This document shows positions 7,579 to 15,606 of a DNA stretch of 64,000 bases, piece after piece. Each line of letters begins with the position of its first letter. Position 1 is the first letter of the stretch. The position numbers and the translations under genes were made by a program. The notes below the pieces were generated by a model. That model searched no databases and was not told where the DNA came from. It was given only the letters and a program-made list of their open reading frames with translations. Source of the stretch: an uncultured Latescibacterota bacterium (GTDB lineage Bacteria > Latescibacterota > UBA2968 > UBA8231); NCBI GenBank assembly GCA_951813615.1, contig OX638377.1:310001-374000 (forward strand), given 5' to 3'.

Positions 7579-8469
7579 ATGGCGACTACGCAGCCGATAA
7601 GAAACCGCATCCAAGACTTGAAACGAGCGTACGATACCTTGCGTCAAGGCAAGGTATCGCTGCTGTCGATGATCGACGAAGTGGAGGTCCCTGAGAGTGT
7701 GTACAACTCGAACGCGATTGAGAATTCAACCCTCACTCTTGAGGAGACAGAGCGAATCCTGTTGGAGCAGACGCTGTCCCGAAATGTGTCTGTGCGGGAA
7801 GTCTTTGAGGCGAAAAATCTAGCCCGCGTCACGGAATACAAACGCACTAAAGCTAAAGACAGCGAGCTGAGCAAAGACCTGATGCTACTCTTGCATCAGA
7901 TACTCATCGGCGGCATTAATGATGCCATCGCTGGACGCTTTCGCGAGCAGGGGGAATACGTGCGGGTGGGGACTCATATTGCGCCGGCACCCGAGCATGT
8001 CGAGCGCATGATAGATGACATCCTCGTCGAGTACTCCAGCGATCTCGGCTCCTACTTCCTCGATAAGATTGCCCGATTTCACTTGGATTTTGAGACCATC
8101 CATCCCTTTTGCGACGGCAATGGCCGCTTGGGGCGGGTTCTCATCAACTTTCAACTTATTCAGCTTGGGTTGCCGCGCCTTATTGTTCGCAACTCGGAGA
8201 AGGAGCGGTACTATCAGGCGTTCAGGGACTATGGGGACCGCCAAACGACTAGGACGATGGAAGATATTCTGGCGTTGGCGCTCGTAGAGTCGCTGCACAA
8301 GAGGCTAAGCTATCTACAGGGGGAGGCCATTATCCGGCTGTCGGATTATATCAAGCAGCATGGGCTCTCGGCACCTAGGGTCACCAATACTGCTCGTCGC
8401 CAGACTATTCCCGCTTTTCGGGAGAAGGGGGTTTGGAAGATCGGGGAGGGATTTGTTTATCGGAGCTAA
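7579..8469 (+). CDS. Fic family protein (AMP-transferase type) with C-terminal HTH-like domain
   Basis: This 296-residue protein carries the full Fic motif 'HPFCDGNGRLGR' at residues 175-186, the active site for transferring AMP from ATP to protein hydroxyls. The N-terminal helix has 'SNAIEN' (residues 44-49), which fits the inhibitory (S/T)xxxE(G/N) motif of class II Fic proteins, so the enzyme is expected to be auto-inhibited. The C-terminal 60 residues ('LSDYIKQHGLSAPRVTNTARRQTIPAF') look like a winged or excisionase-like helix-turn-helix. There is no ribosome-binding site; the promoter places the transcript start at the ATG. The combination suggests a Fic protein that binds its own inverted-repeat operator. 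Confidence 0.9.
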   Translation: MATTQPIRNRIQDLKRAYDTLRQGKVSLLSMIDEVEVPESVYNSNAIENSTLTLEETERILLEQTLSRNVSVREVFEAKNLARVTEYKRTKAKDSELSKDLMLLLHQILIGGINDAIAGRFREQGEYVRVGTHIAPAPEHVERMIDDILVEYSSDLGSYFLDKIARFHLDFETIHPFCDGNGRLGRVLINFQLIQLGLPRLIVRNSEKERYYQAFRDYGDRQTTRTMEDILALALVESLHKRLSYLQGEAIIRLSDYIKQHGLSAPRVTNTARRQTIPAFREKGVWKIGEGFVYRS

Positions 8470-8594
8470 TATGCTCGATGCTGCTATCGAACTAGGATTT
8501 GGTAAGCGGATGGAAGGAAAGCTTCGGACGGCGAGAGAGCGGGTGTGAGAGAAAGATGGGACCTGTATGCCATATTAATCTGGAGACAAAAGAA

Positions 8595-9383
8595 ATGGCT
8601 CAAGAGTTTTATCAGAGGCTACAAGTATATTTTTCTGAGATTGGAAAGGTACTTAAAGGAGAAGCGGATTCAGCCTCTATTTTCCCTAATACTACAGATG
8701 TCGGCATGTCCAGAGAAAGGGTCTACTCAGAGGTTCTGAAACAGCATTTGCCTTCTTCTTGCAACGTTTATTATGGCGGTTTTGTATTCGACTTAGATGG
8801 TAATGAATCAAAGCAAATAGACTTAATTGTCAGTAGTGATAATTCTCCACAGTTTAATTTTCACAATCAAGATGGGTCTGGCAAATCGTTTGCCTGTATT
8901 GACGGCTGTGTTGCTGTTGCCTCAATAAAGTCTAACTTAGACAGCACGGAGTTGATAGACTCATTAAAAAATATAGCAAGCCTACCGAATAAGGCATCTA
9001 TAGATGGCCGACATATCCCACAAATTAAGATAAAAAATTACGATGACTGGCCTTTTAAGATCGTCTATGCGTCAGACGGCGTCTCGACTGAAACTATATC
9101 TAAAACCATCAAACGGTTCTACCAGGATAATTCAAATATTCCCATCCATAAACGTCCAAACCTAATTCATGTAGCTGGTAAGTACGTATTTACTCGAATT
9201 GAAGAAGGAGTAACTACACGAGATGGAACTAAGTTAGAGCCAGATACATTTTATCCCCAGGACCATCATCCTGATGAATATGGCATACCGTTCGCCGTGA
9301 TTAAGATTCAGAGGATTGCCGCTGCATCTGACTACTTATCGTACAGATATGACAGATTGCTTAACAATTTGCCATTGACATAG
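8595..9383 (+). CDS. DUF6602-like protein, possible PD-(D/E)XK nuclease-fold
   Basis: About 262 residues from ATG 8595, which has GGAG at 8582-8585; longer starts at 8556 or 8499 lack support. The pattern 'RERVYSEVLKQHLPSSCNVYYGGFVFDLDGNESKQIDLIV' followed by 'CVAVASIKSNLDSTELIDSLKNI' is the DUF6602 signature. It places D (in QIDLIV) and a downstream S-I-K-S where nuclease folds carry D and ExK, here without the glutamate, so catalysis may be lost. The gene is visibly A+T-rich, with TTA and AAT codons, unlike every neighbour, a sign of recent transfer. DUF6602 proteins often occur in defence islands. Confidence 0.7.
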   Translation: MAQEFYQRLQVYFSEIGKVLKGEADSASIFPNTTDVGMSRERVYSEVLKQHLPSSCNVYYGGFVFDLDGNESKQIDLIVSSDNSPQFNFHNQDGSGKSFACIDGCVAVASIKSNLDSTELIDSLKNIASLPNKASIDGRHIPQIKIKNYDDWPFKIVYASDGVSTETISKTIKRFYQDNSNIPIHKRPNLIHVAGKYVFTRIEEGVTTRDGTKLEPDTFYPQDHHPDEYGIPFAVIKIQRIAAASDYLSYRYDRLLNNLPLT

Positions 9384-9457
9384 AATTCCTTTTTCTAAAA
9401 CTCTGTTCATCCTGTCTATCTATACAAATAAATCAAATCAGAAGAAGGGAGTTAGTG

Positions 9458-9652
9458 ATGACCAGACAGTGGACAGAAATTATCGAACGCGAAGGTGATG
9501 ACTACGTCGTCCTCTGCCCTGAGTTAGACATCGCTAGTCAGGGCGCAACCGTGACTGAGGCTCGGGAAAATTTGAAGGAGGCATTGGAGTTGTTTTTCGA
9601 GACAGCTTCAGCCACCGAGATTGAGCATCGGCTGCACGAAGAAATGTACTAG
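9458..9652 (+). CDS. Orphan HicB-like antitoxin
   Basis: The 64-residue product from ATG 9458 (AGAAGGGA at 9444-9451; an in-frame GTG precedes it by one codon) matches the short HicB-like family: 'WTEIIEREGDDYVVLCPELDIASQGATVTEARENLKEALELFFE'. Unlike the locus at 1.3 kb there is no HicA gene on either side, so it is either a solitary antitoxin or half of a broken pair. Base composition returns towards the G+C-rich average here. Confidence 0.75.
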   Translation: MTRQWTEIIEREGDDYVVLCPELDIASQGATVTEARENLKEALELFFETASATEIEHRLHEEMY

Positions 9653-9675
9653 GTAGGAATACTGGCGGCGTCTCC

Positions 9676-9712
9676 CTTATTCAACAAAATCGTTGTCAAC
9701 CGATTTGTTGAA
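9676..9712. repeat. 37-bp palindromic repeat, left of Rpn-like gene
   Basis: The sequence begins cttattcaacaaaatcgttg and ends cgatttgttgaa; the arms TTCAACAAA and TTTGTTGAA are complementary, giving a stem with a short loop. A second copy at 10889-10928 matches at 34 of 37 positions in the same orientation. The pair brackets the nuclease gene at 9772-10659. Confidence 0.75.
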
Positions 9713-9771
9713 AGATCGCAAAGCGACTCAGCAGGAGAGGCTCTTGTCGTAATTGACGTTACGCAGTGCCT

Positions 9772-10659
9772 CTATTCGGCTTCGTCTAACAGGTGCCTAA
9801 AGGCTTCGAGGCTCGGCACCTGTATGGCCGCTCTGTGCAACTGCTTGAGGCGCTGCATATCGTCAATGGCTCCAATGCAAGCGGCCAACGGATCCGACGC
9901 GGCCAACCCAAAGCGAATCTCCAGCACGTCGAGCAAATCTTCAATGGCGCGTTCCCGGCTTCCTTGCTCGATACCTTGTTTAAGGGCCTTTTCTGTGAAA
10001 TACTGCACTACCGATGATTCGTACATGGTCGCCTCCGAGATGATGGTCGTAATCGTTTCTGATTTATACACCAAACCGCTCAAAATCGCAAGATCGGCCA
10101 AGTAATTGGCCTTGACAGTCTCGTCCATCGGCACCTCTTGCGCCCGGTGGATACACTGGCGCAACCACGCCTCAGCATCCATCCCCGCCGGACGCTGCAT
10201 CAACGGCGCAAACGGCAGCAAGCCCATAAGGCCGTGGTCGAGGATAAGTTGACCTTCCAGTTCACTCAGCCGAATCACCTTGTATTGCATCAAGACGCGG
10301 TAGCCATGCCGCTCTTGGAGATAGAGTCCCGGATCGGTACGGCCGGCGTCGGGACGCAGATAGATGACATTGGAATAGATCGGCAGGCCGTACTGCTCAA
10401 TGCCGCGCCCGATATAGCCGGCCATGCGGCGCGGCATGGGTGGTTTGCTGTCGGTGGTTTGAAATTCGTGATGAACCAACGCTTCGTCGCCGCCGACTTG
10501 TACGTGGATGAGACTATCGGTGCGGTGGGTCTCGACGGTGGGTTGCTCGGTGTCGATCACGTCGAGGACTTCGACGTCGTCTTGGTGGAGGGCGAAGCGG
10601 GCGAAGTCGCGGGGGTAGGTGTGGATGAGATGTTTGGCGATGGTATCGAATTCGGCCAT
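9772..10659 (-). CDS. Rpn-like PD-(D/E)XK nuclease family protein
   Basis: The 295-residue product is read from ATG 10659; longer in-frame starts only add a Pro-rich stretch. It looks like the recombination-promoting nuclease / putative transposase family: 'RTDSLIHVQV' gives the acidic residue D48, 'LVHHEFQTTD' the E65-x-Q67 pair, and 'MPRRMAGYIGRGIEQYGLPIYSNVIYL' the conserved following helix and strand. The C-terminal half ('LLPFAPLMQRP', 'EAWLRQCIHRAQEVP', 'ETMYESSVVQYFTEKAL'-like) is the usual helical tail. A decayed paralogue with the same ends lies at 50227-50930. The gene is flanked by near-identical 37-bp palindromic repeats, suggesting a mobile cassette. Confidence 0.8.
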   Translation of the reverse strand: MAEFDTIAKHLIHTYPRDFARFALHQDDVEVLDVIDTEQPTVETHRTDSLIHVQVGGDEALVHHEFQTTDSKPPMPRRMAGYIGRGIEQYGLPIYSNVIYLRPDAGRTDPGLYLQERHGYRVLMQYKVIRLSELEGQLILDHGLMGLLPFAPLMQRPAGMDAEAWLRQCIHRAQEVPMDETVKANYLADLAILSGLVYKSETITTIISEATMYESSVVQYFTEKALKQGIEQGSRERAIEDLLDVLEIRFGLAASDPLAACIGAIDDMQRLKQLHRAAIQVPSLEAFRHLLDEAE

Positions 10660-10888
10660 GAGCCATGCCTTGGGTTGCGGGTGGGGTGGTACTCGCAACG
10701 GGCAAGAATTGTGCCACGGCGACGGCTCAGAGGGAGGAAGGGGATATGAGGCGTTGGAGTGTAGCGGAAAGGATACAGGGATGGGAAGTTGGGGGCAAAA
10801 GCTGTGTAAGGTCAGGTCGTAAAATGAGGGATGCAACCGAACCGTCGCCACTTACTTAGCGGCTGATCGATGATTTCACGACCTCTTC

Positions 10889-10928
10889 CTTATTCAACAA
10901 AACCGTTGTCAACGAATTTGTTGAATAA
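10889..10928. repeat. Palindromic repeat, right of Rpn-like gene
   Basis: TTATTCAACAAA (10890-10901) and TTTGTTGAATAA (10917-10928) are perfect 12-bp inverted arms. The core is nearly the same as that at 9676-9712. Located in the gap between the nuclease gene start and the MITE-like element. Confidence 0.75.
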
Positions 10929-10934
10929 ATCACG

Positions 10935-11100
10935 AGATCTGCTTAAGAAGCTGTTGAGCTAAAACGAATATCCGTAAAATCGGGCGATTTTACGGGGATT
11001 TCAGTACCTAGCGGACCGTCAAAATAGGGCTTATGCGGCTGAAATCAGCCCCTTTCCGTAGGTTATTCCGAATAACCCAACAGCTTCTAAAGGTAGATCT
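10935..11100. mobile_element. MITE-like 166-bp element with terminal inverted repeats
   Basis: The left end AGATCTGCTTAAGAAGCTGT and the right end, on the complementary strand AGATCTACCTTTAGAAGCTG, form imperfect inverted repeats of about 22 bp, with 14 of 15 matches in the inner part (10942-10956 against 11078-11092). Inside are three further hairpins: CCGTAAAATCG/CGATTTTACGG (11-bp arms), GGCTGA/TCAGCC, and GGTTATTC/GAATAACC. There is no reading frame. It abuts the stop codon of the transhydrogenase gene. It could instead be a structured RNA or terminator. Confidence 0.55.
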
Positions 11101-12375
11101 CTACCAATAACTCAGCGCGTCCGCAAAAATCCCCGCCAGTTCCTCGGCGTCAGCCGCTCGCGGCGAGAGCTTGGTCACTCGGTGTTGCGGCAGCGTGCCT
11201 TCGACCAGTGCCGGGATGTGCTGGCTGCCGTAGCCGAGGGCGCTGAGGCCGTTGGGTGCGCCGAGTTGGCGCATCAGGGAGACGATGCGGTCGGCCAAGA
11301 TTGCGCCCGCGTCCTCGTCTTGCGCTCCGCTGCAATCAGCCCCCAAGACCTCGGCCGCCCGCAGATGCCGCTGGGGGCAAGTCGGTGCGATGAAGCGGAA
11401 GACCGCCGGCGAGTTGACGATCACGGCAAACCCGTGCGGCACCAGCGGGTAATCGATGGCGTATCCCTCGGGCACATAGCTTTCTACCATGCCAGCCACC
11501 GGATAGGACATGCCGTGCGGCAAGTGAACGCCGGCGTTGCCAAAGCCAATGCCGGCGAGGGCCGCGGCCAAGCACATGGCGCTGCGGGCCTCGTCGTCGC
11601 TGGGGTCGGCCACGGCGCGGGGCAGGAATTGCTCCACCAACCGCAAAGCCTCCAACGCCCACAAGTCGCTGACGGGATTTGAGCCTTGATAGGCCGGTCG
11701 CAGTTGGGGTCGGTCGGGTCGGGGCCGCTGGTCAAACGGCAGGGCTGTGTAGGATTCCAAAGCGTGTGAGAGCACGTCGAGGCCGGTTGAAGCGGCTACC
11801 TGCGGCGGCATGGAGCGCGTGTTGTCTGGATCGACGATGCCCAAGGTCGGGCGCATGTAGCGGTGGGCCATGCCAGTCTTGGCCTTCATCTCGACGAGAT
11901 CGAAAATCGCCACCCCCGTGGTCTCGCTGCCGGTGCCAGCGGTGGTGGGAACGGCAATCAGCGGCTTGAGCGGGCCGGGCACTGGCTCACCCCGGCCAAT
12001 GGGCGCGTTGACGTAGGTGAGGAAATCGGCTGGGTACGTGGTGTACACATTGGCTGCTTTGGCCGTATCCATCACTGACCCGCCGCCGATGGCGACGAAC
12101 CCGTCAAACCCTTGTTCGGCGAATGCAATCGTCGCCTTGAACGAGGCGTCGGTCGGCTCGACGCGCACTTGGTCGAACAGCGCGTACTCGACGCCCGCCT
12201 CTGCAATGGCCGCCAAGGCCGTCTGCACGGGCGCTTGCTCGCGCAAGTTAGAGTCGGTCAAAACCATGACCCGCTGCAGCCCCTGGTCCTTGAGATCCAT
12301 ACCGATCTCCTTGGTGGTGCCTGGGCCGAAGCGGATGTTGGAGGTGGCGATTTCGTAGGCAGTGTCGAGAAGCAT
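11101..12375 (-). CDS. Hydroxyacid-oxoacid transhydrogenase (iron-containing ADH family)
   Basis: The product is 424 residues from ATG 12375 (AAAGGA about 9 bases before it); a longer frame to 12429 adds an unlikely Pro-rich leader. The whole protein follows the animal enzyme ADHFE1, hydroxyacid-oxoacid transhydrogenase: 'SNIRFGPGTTKEIGMDLKDQG', 'VRVEPTDASF', 'AIGGGSVMDTAKAANVY', 'LIAVPTTAGTGSETTGVAIFD', 'GLDVLSHALESYTALPF' and 'GNAGVHLPHGMSYPVAG' with the metal-binding histidines. That enzyme couples oxidation of gamma-hydroxybutyrate or similar to reduction of 2-oxoglutarate without free cofactor. It diverges from the NAD-salvage operon across 91 bp. Confidence 0.85.
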   Translation of the reverse strand: MLLDTAYEIATSNIRFGPGTTKEIGMDLKDQGLQRVMVLTDSNLREQAPVQTALAAIAEAGVEYALFDQVRVEPTDASFKATIAFAEQGFDGFVAIGGGSVMDTAKAANVYTTYPADFLTYVNAPIGRGEPVPGPLKPLIAVPTTAGTGSETTGVAIFDLVEMKAKTGMAHRYMRPTLGIVDPDNTRSMPPQVAASTGLDVLSHALESYTALPFDQRPRPDRPQLRPAYQGSNPVSDLWALEALRLVEQFLPRAVADPSDDEARSAMCLAAALAGIGFGNAGVHLPHGMSYPVAGMVESYVPEGYAIDYPLVPHGFAVIVNSPAVFRFIAPTCPQRHLRAAEVLGADCSGAQDEDAGAILADRIVSLMRQLGAPNGLSALGYGSQHIPALVEGTLPQHRVTKLSPRAADAEELAGIFADALSYW

Positions 12376-12466
12376 AGGGCGTTGTCCTTTCGGGCGGGGA
12401 ATATAGGCTTGACTTGGAGAGGGAGGCAAGGTCTAGTTAAAAGGAGTCTGACAATGGGAGATCGTC

Positions 12467-12892
12467 GTGGTTGAACGAGCGAATATGACGCATGAGGAAG
12501 TGGAGGAAGGGCAGCGGTTGGCCTTGGATTTTGGCAAGCTGCAGAAGGCCGCGGCCTGTGGTGAAGGGTTGGTGCCGGTGGTGGCACAGGACGTGGATAG
12601 CGGTGAGGTGCTGATCGTGGGATACGCCAATGAAGAGGCGCTGAACTATACGCGGCGCGAGGGCGTGGCCGCATTTTGGAGCACGTCGCGCAACGAGTTG
12701 TGGGTCAAAGGCGCGACCTCGGGCAATGTGCTCGAACTGGTCGAAATCCGCGTCAACTGCGAGCAAAATTCGCTGCTGTATCGCGTGCGGCTCAAAGGGG
12801 AGGGGGCGTGTCACACGTTGGATGCAGATGGCCGGGCGCGGTTGGGGTGTTACTACCGGCGGCTGGTGGGGGATCGGCTTGAACCGGTTTGA
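12467..12892 (+). CDS. hisI: HisI-like phosphoribosyl-AMP cyclohydrolase homologue with altered Mg ligands
   Basis: The 141-residue protein (from GTG 12467; ATG 12485 is the alternative) has the HisI fold: 'GLVPVVAQDVDSGEVLIVGYANEEALNYT', 'AFWSTSRNELWVKGATSGN', then 'NCEQN' and 'ACHT...GCYYR'. In canonical HisI the motif is DCDxD, where the three aspartates bind Mg and the Cys binds Zn. Here it reads N97-C98-E99-Q100-N101, so two Mg ligands are amides and one is Glu, while the Zn cysteines C98, C115 and C128 remain. The last two are further apart than usual. No his genes are near; it leads an NAD-salvage operon. Function may be diverged. Confidence 0.78.
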   Translation: MVERANMTHEEVEEGQRLALDFGKLQKAAACGEGLVPVVAQDVDSGEVLIVGYANEEALNYTRREGVAAFWSTSRNELWVKGATSGNVLELVEIRVNCEQNSLLYRVRLKGEGACHTLDADGRARLGCYYRRLVGDRLEPV

Positions 12893-12937
12893 ATTGCTCC
12901 GTGCGGATTGTATTTTTGCGGATAGGAGGACTAGGCG

Positions 12938-13465
12938 ATGGCTAATGCCGTGATTGTCGTGGATATGCAGAACGGTTTTATGCGTCCAGACGGGACGCTC
13001 TACTGCGGGGATCACGCACGGGAGATCATCCCGCGAATCGCCGCGCGGGTCGGGCGCGAAAGGGCCGCTGGAGCTTCGCTGTTTTTTACCCAAGACAGCC
13101 ACACTGCCAACGACCGCGAGTTTGAGATGTTTCCTCCGCACTGCATCGAGGGCAGCGAGGAGGAACACATCATTGACGAACTGGCACCGTTGGCCCAAGA
13201 CGCGCAGATTGTCAAAAAGCGGCGCTACAGTGCTTTTTTCGAGACCGAGTTGGCCGCGATGTTGGATGAGCTCGCGCCGGACAAGGTCGTGGTGATGGGC
13301 GATTGCACGGACATTTGCGTCCTGCACACCGTGGCTGGGCTGCGCAACCGCGACTATCCGGTCGAAGTCCCGGCCGATTGCGTGGCTAGCTTTGATCCCC
13401 AACAGCACGAATGGGCCTTGGGGCATATAGAGAAAATTCTCGGGGCACAGGTTACCAACCGCTGA
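12938..13465 (+). CDS. pncA: Nicotinamidase-like cysteine hydrolase (isochorismatase family)
   Basis: The 175-residue protein fits nicotinamidase, which deamidates nicotinamide to nicotinate. The catalytic triad is visible: D9 in 'VVDMQNGF', K93 or K94 in 'IVKKRRYSAF', and C127 in 'DCTDICVLHT'. The metal-binding set is D53 and H55 in 'FTQDSHTAND' and H68 in 'FPPHCIEGS'. GGAGGA stands 9 bases before the ATG. The stop overlaps the ATG of the next gene (TGATG). Its partner downstream is nicotinate phosphoribosyltransferase, which makes the nicotinamidase role much more likely than a general isochorismatase role. Confidence 0.87.
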   Translation: MANAVIVVDMQNGFMRPDGTLYCGDHAREIIPRIAARVGRERAAGASLFFTQDSHTANDREFEMFPPHCIEGSEEEHIIDELAPLAQDAQIVKKRRYSAFFETELAAMLDELAPDKVVVMGDCTDICVLHTVAGLRNRDYPVEVPADCVASFDPQQHEWALGHIEKILGAQVTNR

Positions 13466-14466
13466 TGACAGAGCGCGACTTATACGCGCCTTCGGCGGCG
13501 ACGCTGGCGGGCGACAACGCGGATATTTACTTCCGCCGAGGTTGCGACATCCTCGCGGCCGAGCAGCTCAATCCGGTCGTGGCGATGGAGGTGTTTACCC
13601 GGCGACGCGCTCTGCTGTGCGGTATGCGCGAGGCGCAGGCCCTCTTGCGACAGGTGCTCGGCGAGGAGGCGGAGGTGTGGACCTTGGACGAAGGGGATTG
13701 GATTGAGCCGCGCGAAGTTGTACTGCGGATTCGTGCGCCCTATCGGCAGTTTGGGTTGTACGAGACGGCGCTGCTGGGGATGCTCAGCAGCGAGACGGGG
13801 TGGGCCACGGCTGCGGCCGATTGCGTGGCAGCGGCCGACGGGGTGCCGATTATCAGCTTTGGTGCCCGGCATATCCATCCGGAGGTCAGCGCCCGGATGG
13901 AATACGCGGCCATCGTCGGGGGATGCGTTGGATGCGCCACTCCACAAGGGGCCGCTCTCGCCGGCATGGAGGCAACCGGGACCATGTCCCACGCCTTGAT
14001 CCTGTGCTTCGGCGACACGCTTAAGGCGGCCGAGGCTTTCGACCGCCACATCGACGCCGAGGTTGAGCGCATCGCGTTGGTTGACACCTTTAAGGACGAA
14101 GCCGAAGAGAGCCTGCGGTTGGCCGAGGCCCTAGGCGAGAAGCTGTGGGGGGTGCGGCTGGATACTCCCAGCGAGCGCGGTCGCGTCACAGCCGAGTTGG
14201 TCGCGGAGGTGCGCGCGCGGCTCGACCAAGCCGGGCATAGCCATGTAAAGATCGCGGTCTCTGGCGGCTTGGACGCCGAGCGCATCGGCTATTTCCGGGC
14301 GGCAGGGGCACCGGTGGACGCCTTTGGGGTCGGCAGTGCGATCAGCGGTACCTCGGCGATAGATTTTACCGCGGATATCAAGGAAGTAGATGGCCGGCCC
14401 GTGGCCAAGCGGGGGCGGATACCGGGGCTTACTGAAAACCCTCGACTCAAGCGATTGGAACTCTAA
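13465..14466 (+). CDS. pncB: Nicotinate phosphoribosyltransferase
   Basis: The 333-residue product starts at ATG 13465, which overlaps the nicotinamidase stop. It forms nicotinate mononucleotide from nicotinate and PRPP. Family motifs: 'YFRRGCDIL', 'IISFGARHIHPEVSARMEYAAIVGGCVGCATPQGA', 'EATGTMSHALILCFGD', 'ALVDTFKDEAEESL', 'GVRLDTPSERG' and 'KIAVSGGLDAERI', the last being the phosphate-binding part of the alpha/beta barrel. The size fits the short archaeal/thermophilic type of the enzyme. The next gene follows 12 bp later with its own AAAGGAG. Confidence 0.9.
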   Translation: MTERDLYAPSAATLAGDNADIYFRRGCDILAAEQLNPVVAMEVFTRRRALLCGMREAQALLRQVLGEEAEVWTLDEGDWIEPREVVLRIRAPYRQFGLYETALLGMLSSETGWATAAADCVAAADGVPIISFGARHIHPEVSARMEYAAIVGGCVGCATPQGAALAGMEATGTMSHALILCFGDTLKAAEAFDRHIDAEVERIALVDTFKDEAEESLRLAEALGEKLWGVRLDTPSERGRVTAELVAEVRARLDQAGHSHVKIAVSGGLDAERIGYFRAAGAPVDAFGVGSAISGTSAIDFTADIKEVDGRPVAKRGRIPGLTENPRLKRLEL

Positions 14467-14478
14467 AAGGAGCATATC

Positions 14479-15606
14479 ATGCGCAAATACGATTTTGGCA
14501 GTGGACGCACGGATCCCGGCTCGTTCCCCACGGAGGCGCTGGCCGAGGCAGCGAGCGAGGCCGTGCATGAGTTGGGCGCGACGCTAGTGAACTATCCCGG
14601 CGACATGGGCCACCAGGGCTTGCGCGAGGTCATGGCCATGCGCGAATCCAAGCGCGAGGGCATCGACGTGTCCGCCGACCACATCGCGCTGATGAACGGC
14701 TCCATGCAGGCGGTTACGCTGGTAGCCGAGGCGCTGATGGAAGGTCCGGGGGACGTAATCGTCACCGAGGAACTGACGTATTCCGGGACGATTGGCGCGT
14801 ACAAGCGATTGGGAGCCGAGCTGGTCGGGGTGCCGCTCGACGAGCAGGGTATGCGCGTCGATGCGCTGGCCGACGTTTTGGCGGATTTGCGCCGCAAGGG
14901 CACTCCGCCGCGCTTTATTTATACCTTGGCGACCTACCAAAACCCCACCGGCTCAGTCATGCCGAGACAGCGCCGCCTCGAACTGCTCGAAGTGGCGCGC
15001 TACTACGATGCCATTGTGGTGGAAGACAACTGCTACGGCGATGTGCATTTTGAGGGGCCAGAAGAGCCGGCGCTCTACGCGCTCGACGACAGCCCCAATG
15101 TCCTGTACATCGGCTCGTTGTCCAAGATTTTGGGGCCCGGCGTGCGGTTGGGCTATTTGCTGGCTCGGCCACCCATGCTGGGGCGGATCCTCGACCGCCG
15201 CTACGACGGGGGCAACAGCCTGCTGGCGGCTGCTAGCTGCGCGGCCCTGTTCCGCGACCGGCTGTGGCAGCACTTGGCCGAGACCAACGCCATCCTCAAG
15301 GAAAAGCGCGACGCGGTCTTCGCCGGCCTTGAAGAAGGCGCGGGTGACCTCTGCACGTGGTCGCGGCCCGTGGGCGGCATGTTTATCTGGATCGAGTTCC
15401 CCGAAGATGTGGATCGCGATCGCCTGATGGCCCTGTGCGCCGAGCGCGGCATTGTGGTGGCGCGGGGGCAGGGCTTCCACATCCGGCGCGAGGATGTGCC
15501 GGCCATACGCCTCGCCTTTGGCTTTGCCTCGCTGGAGGCGGTCCGCGAGGGCGTGCCGCTGTTGGCCGAGTGCATCCATCAGGCGCGAGTCCCCGTGATG
15601 GCCTGA
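14479..15606 (+). CDS. PLP-dependent class I/II aminotransferase
   Basis: This 375-residue protein has the fold type I aminotransferase layout: 'NYPGDMGHQGLREVMAMR', 'LATYQNPTGSVMPRQRRLELLEVARYY', 'VVEDNCYGDVHFEG', 'LYIGSLSKILGPGVRLGYLLA' with the PLP-binding lysine in SLSK, and 'GGMFIWIEFPEDVD'. It resembles 2-aminoadipate/aromatic aminotransferases without the GntR regulatory domain. AAAGGAG at 14465-14471 precedes the ATG. It is embedded between pncB and nadE with tight spacing (TGATG overlap downstream), so it is co-transcribed with NAD salvage; a role for an aminotransferase there is not established. Confidence 0.85.
   Translation: MRKYDFGSGRTDPGSFPTEALAEAASEAVHELGATLVNYPGDMGHQGLREVMAMRESKREGIDVSADHIALMNGSMQAVTLVAEALMEGPGDVIVTEELTYSGTIGAYKRLGAELVGVPLDEQGMRVDALADVLADLRRKGTPPRFIYTLATYQNPTGSVMPRQRRLELLEVARYYDAIVVEDNCYGDVHFEGPEEPALYALDDSPNVLYIGSLSKILGPGVRLGYLLARPPMLGRILDRRYDGGNSLLAAASCAALFRDRLWQHLAETNAILKEKRDAVFAGLEEGAGDLCTWSRPVGGMFIWIEFPEDVDRDRLMALCAERGIVVARGQGFHIRREDVPAIRLAFGFASLEAVREGVPLLAECIHQARVPVMA

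Noticed and set aside
12437..13426. 329-codon minus-strand frame opposite the HisI-like and nicotinamidase genes
   Set aside because: Antisense shadow: the plus-strand genes have clear catalytic motifs and operon spacing, and this frame has none.
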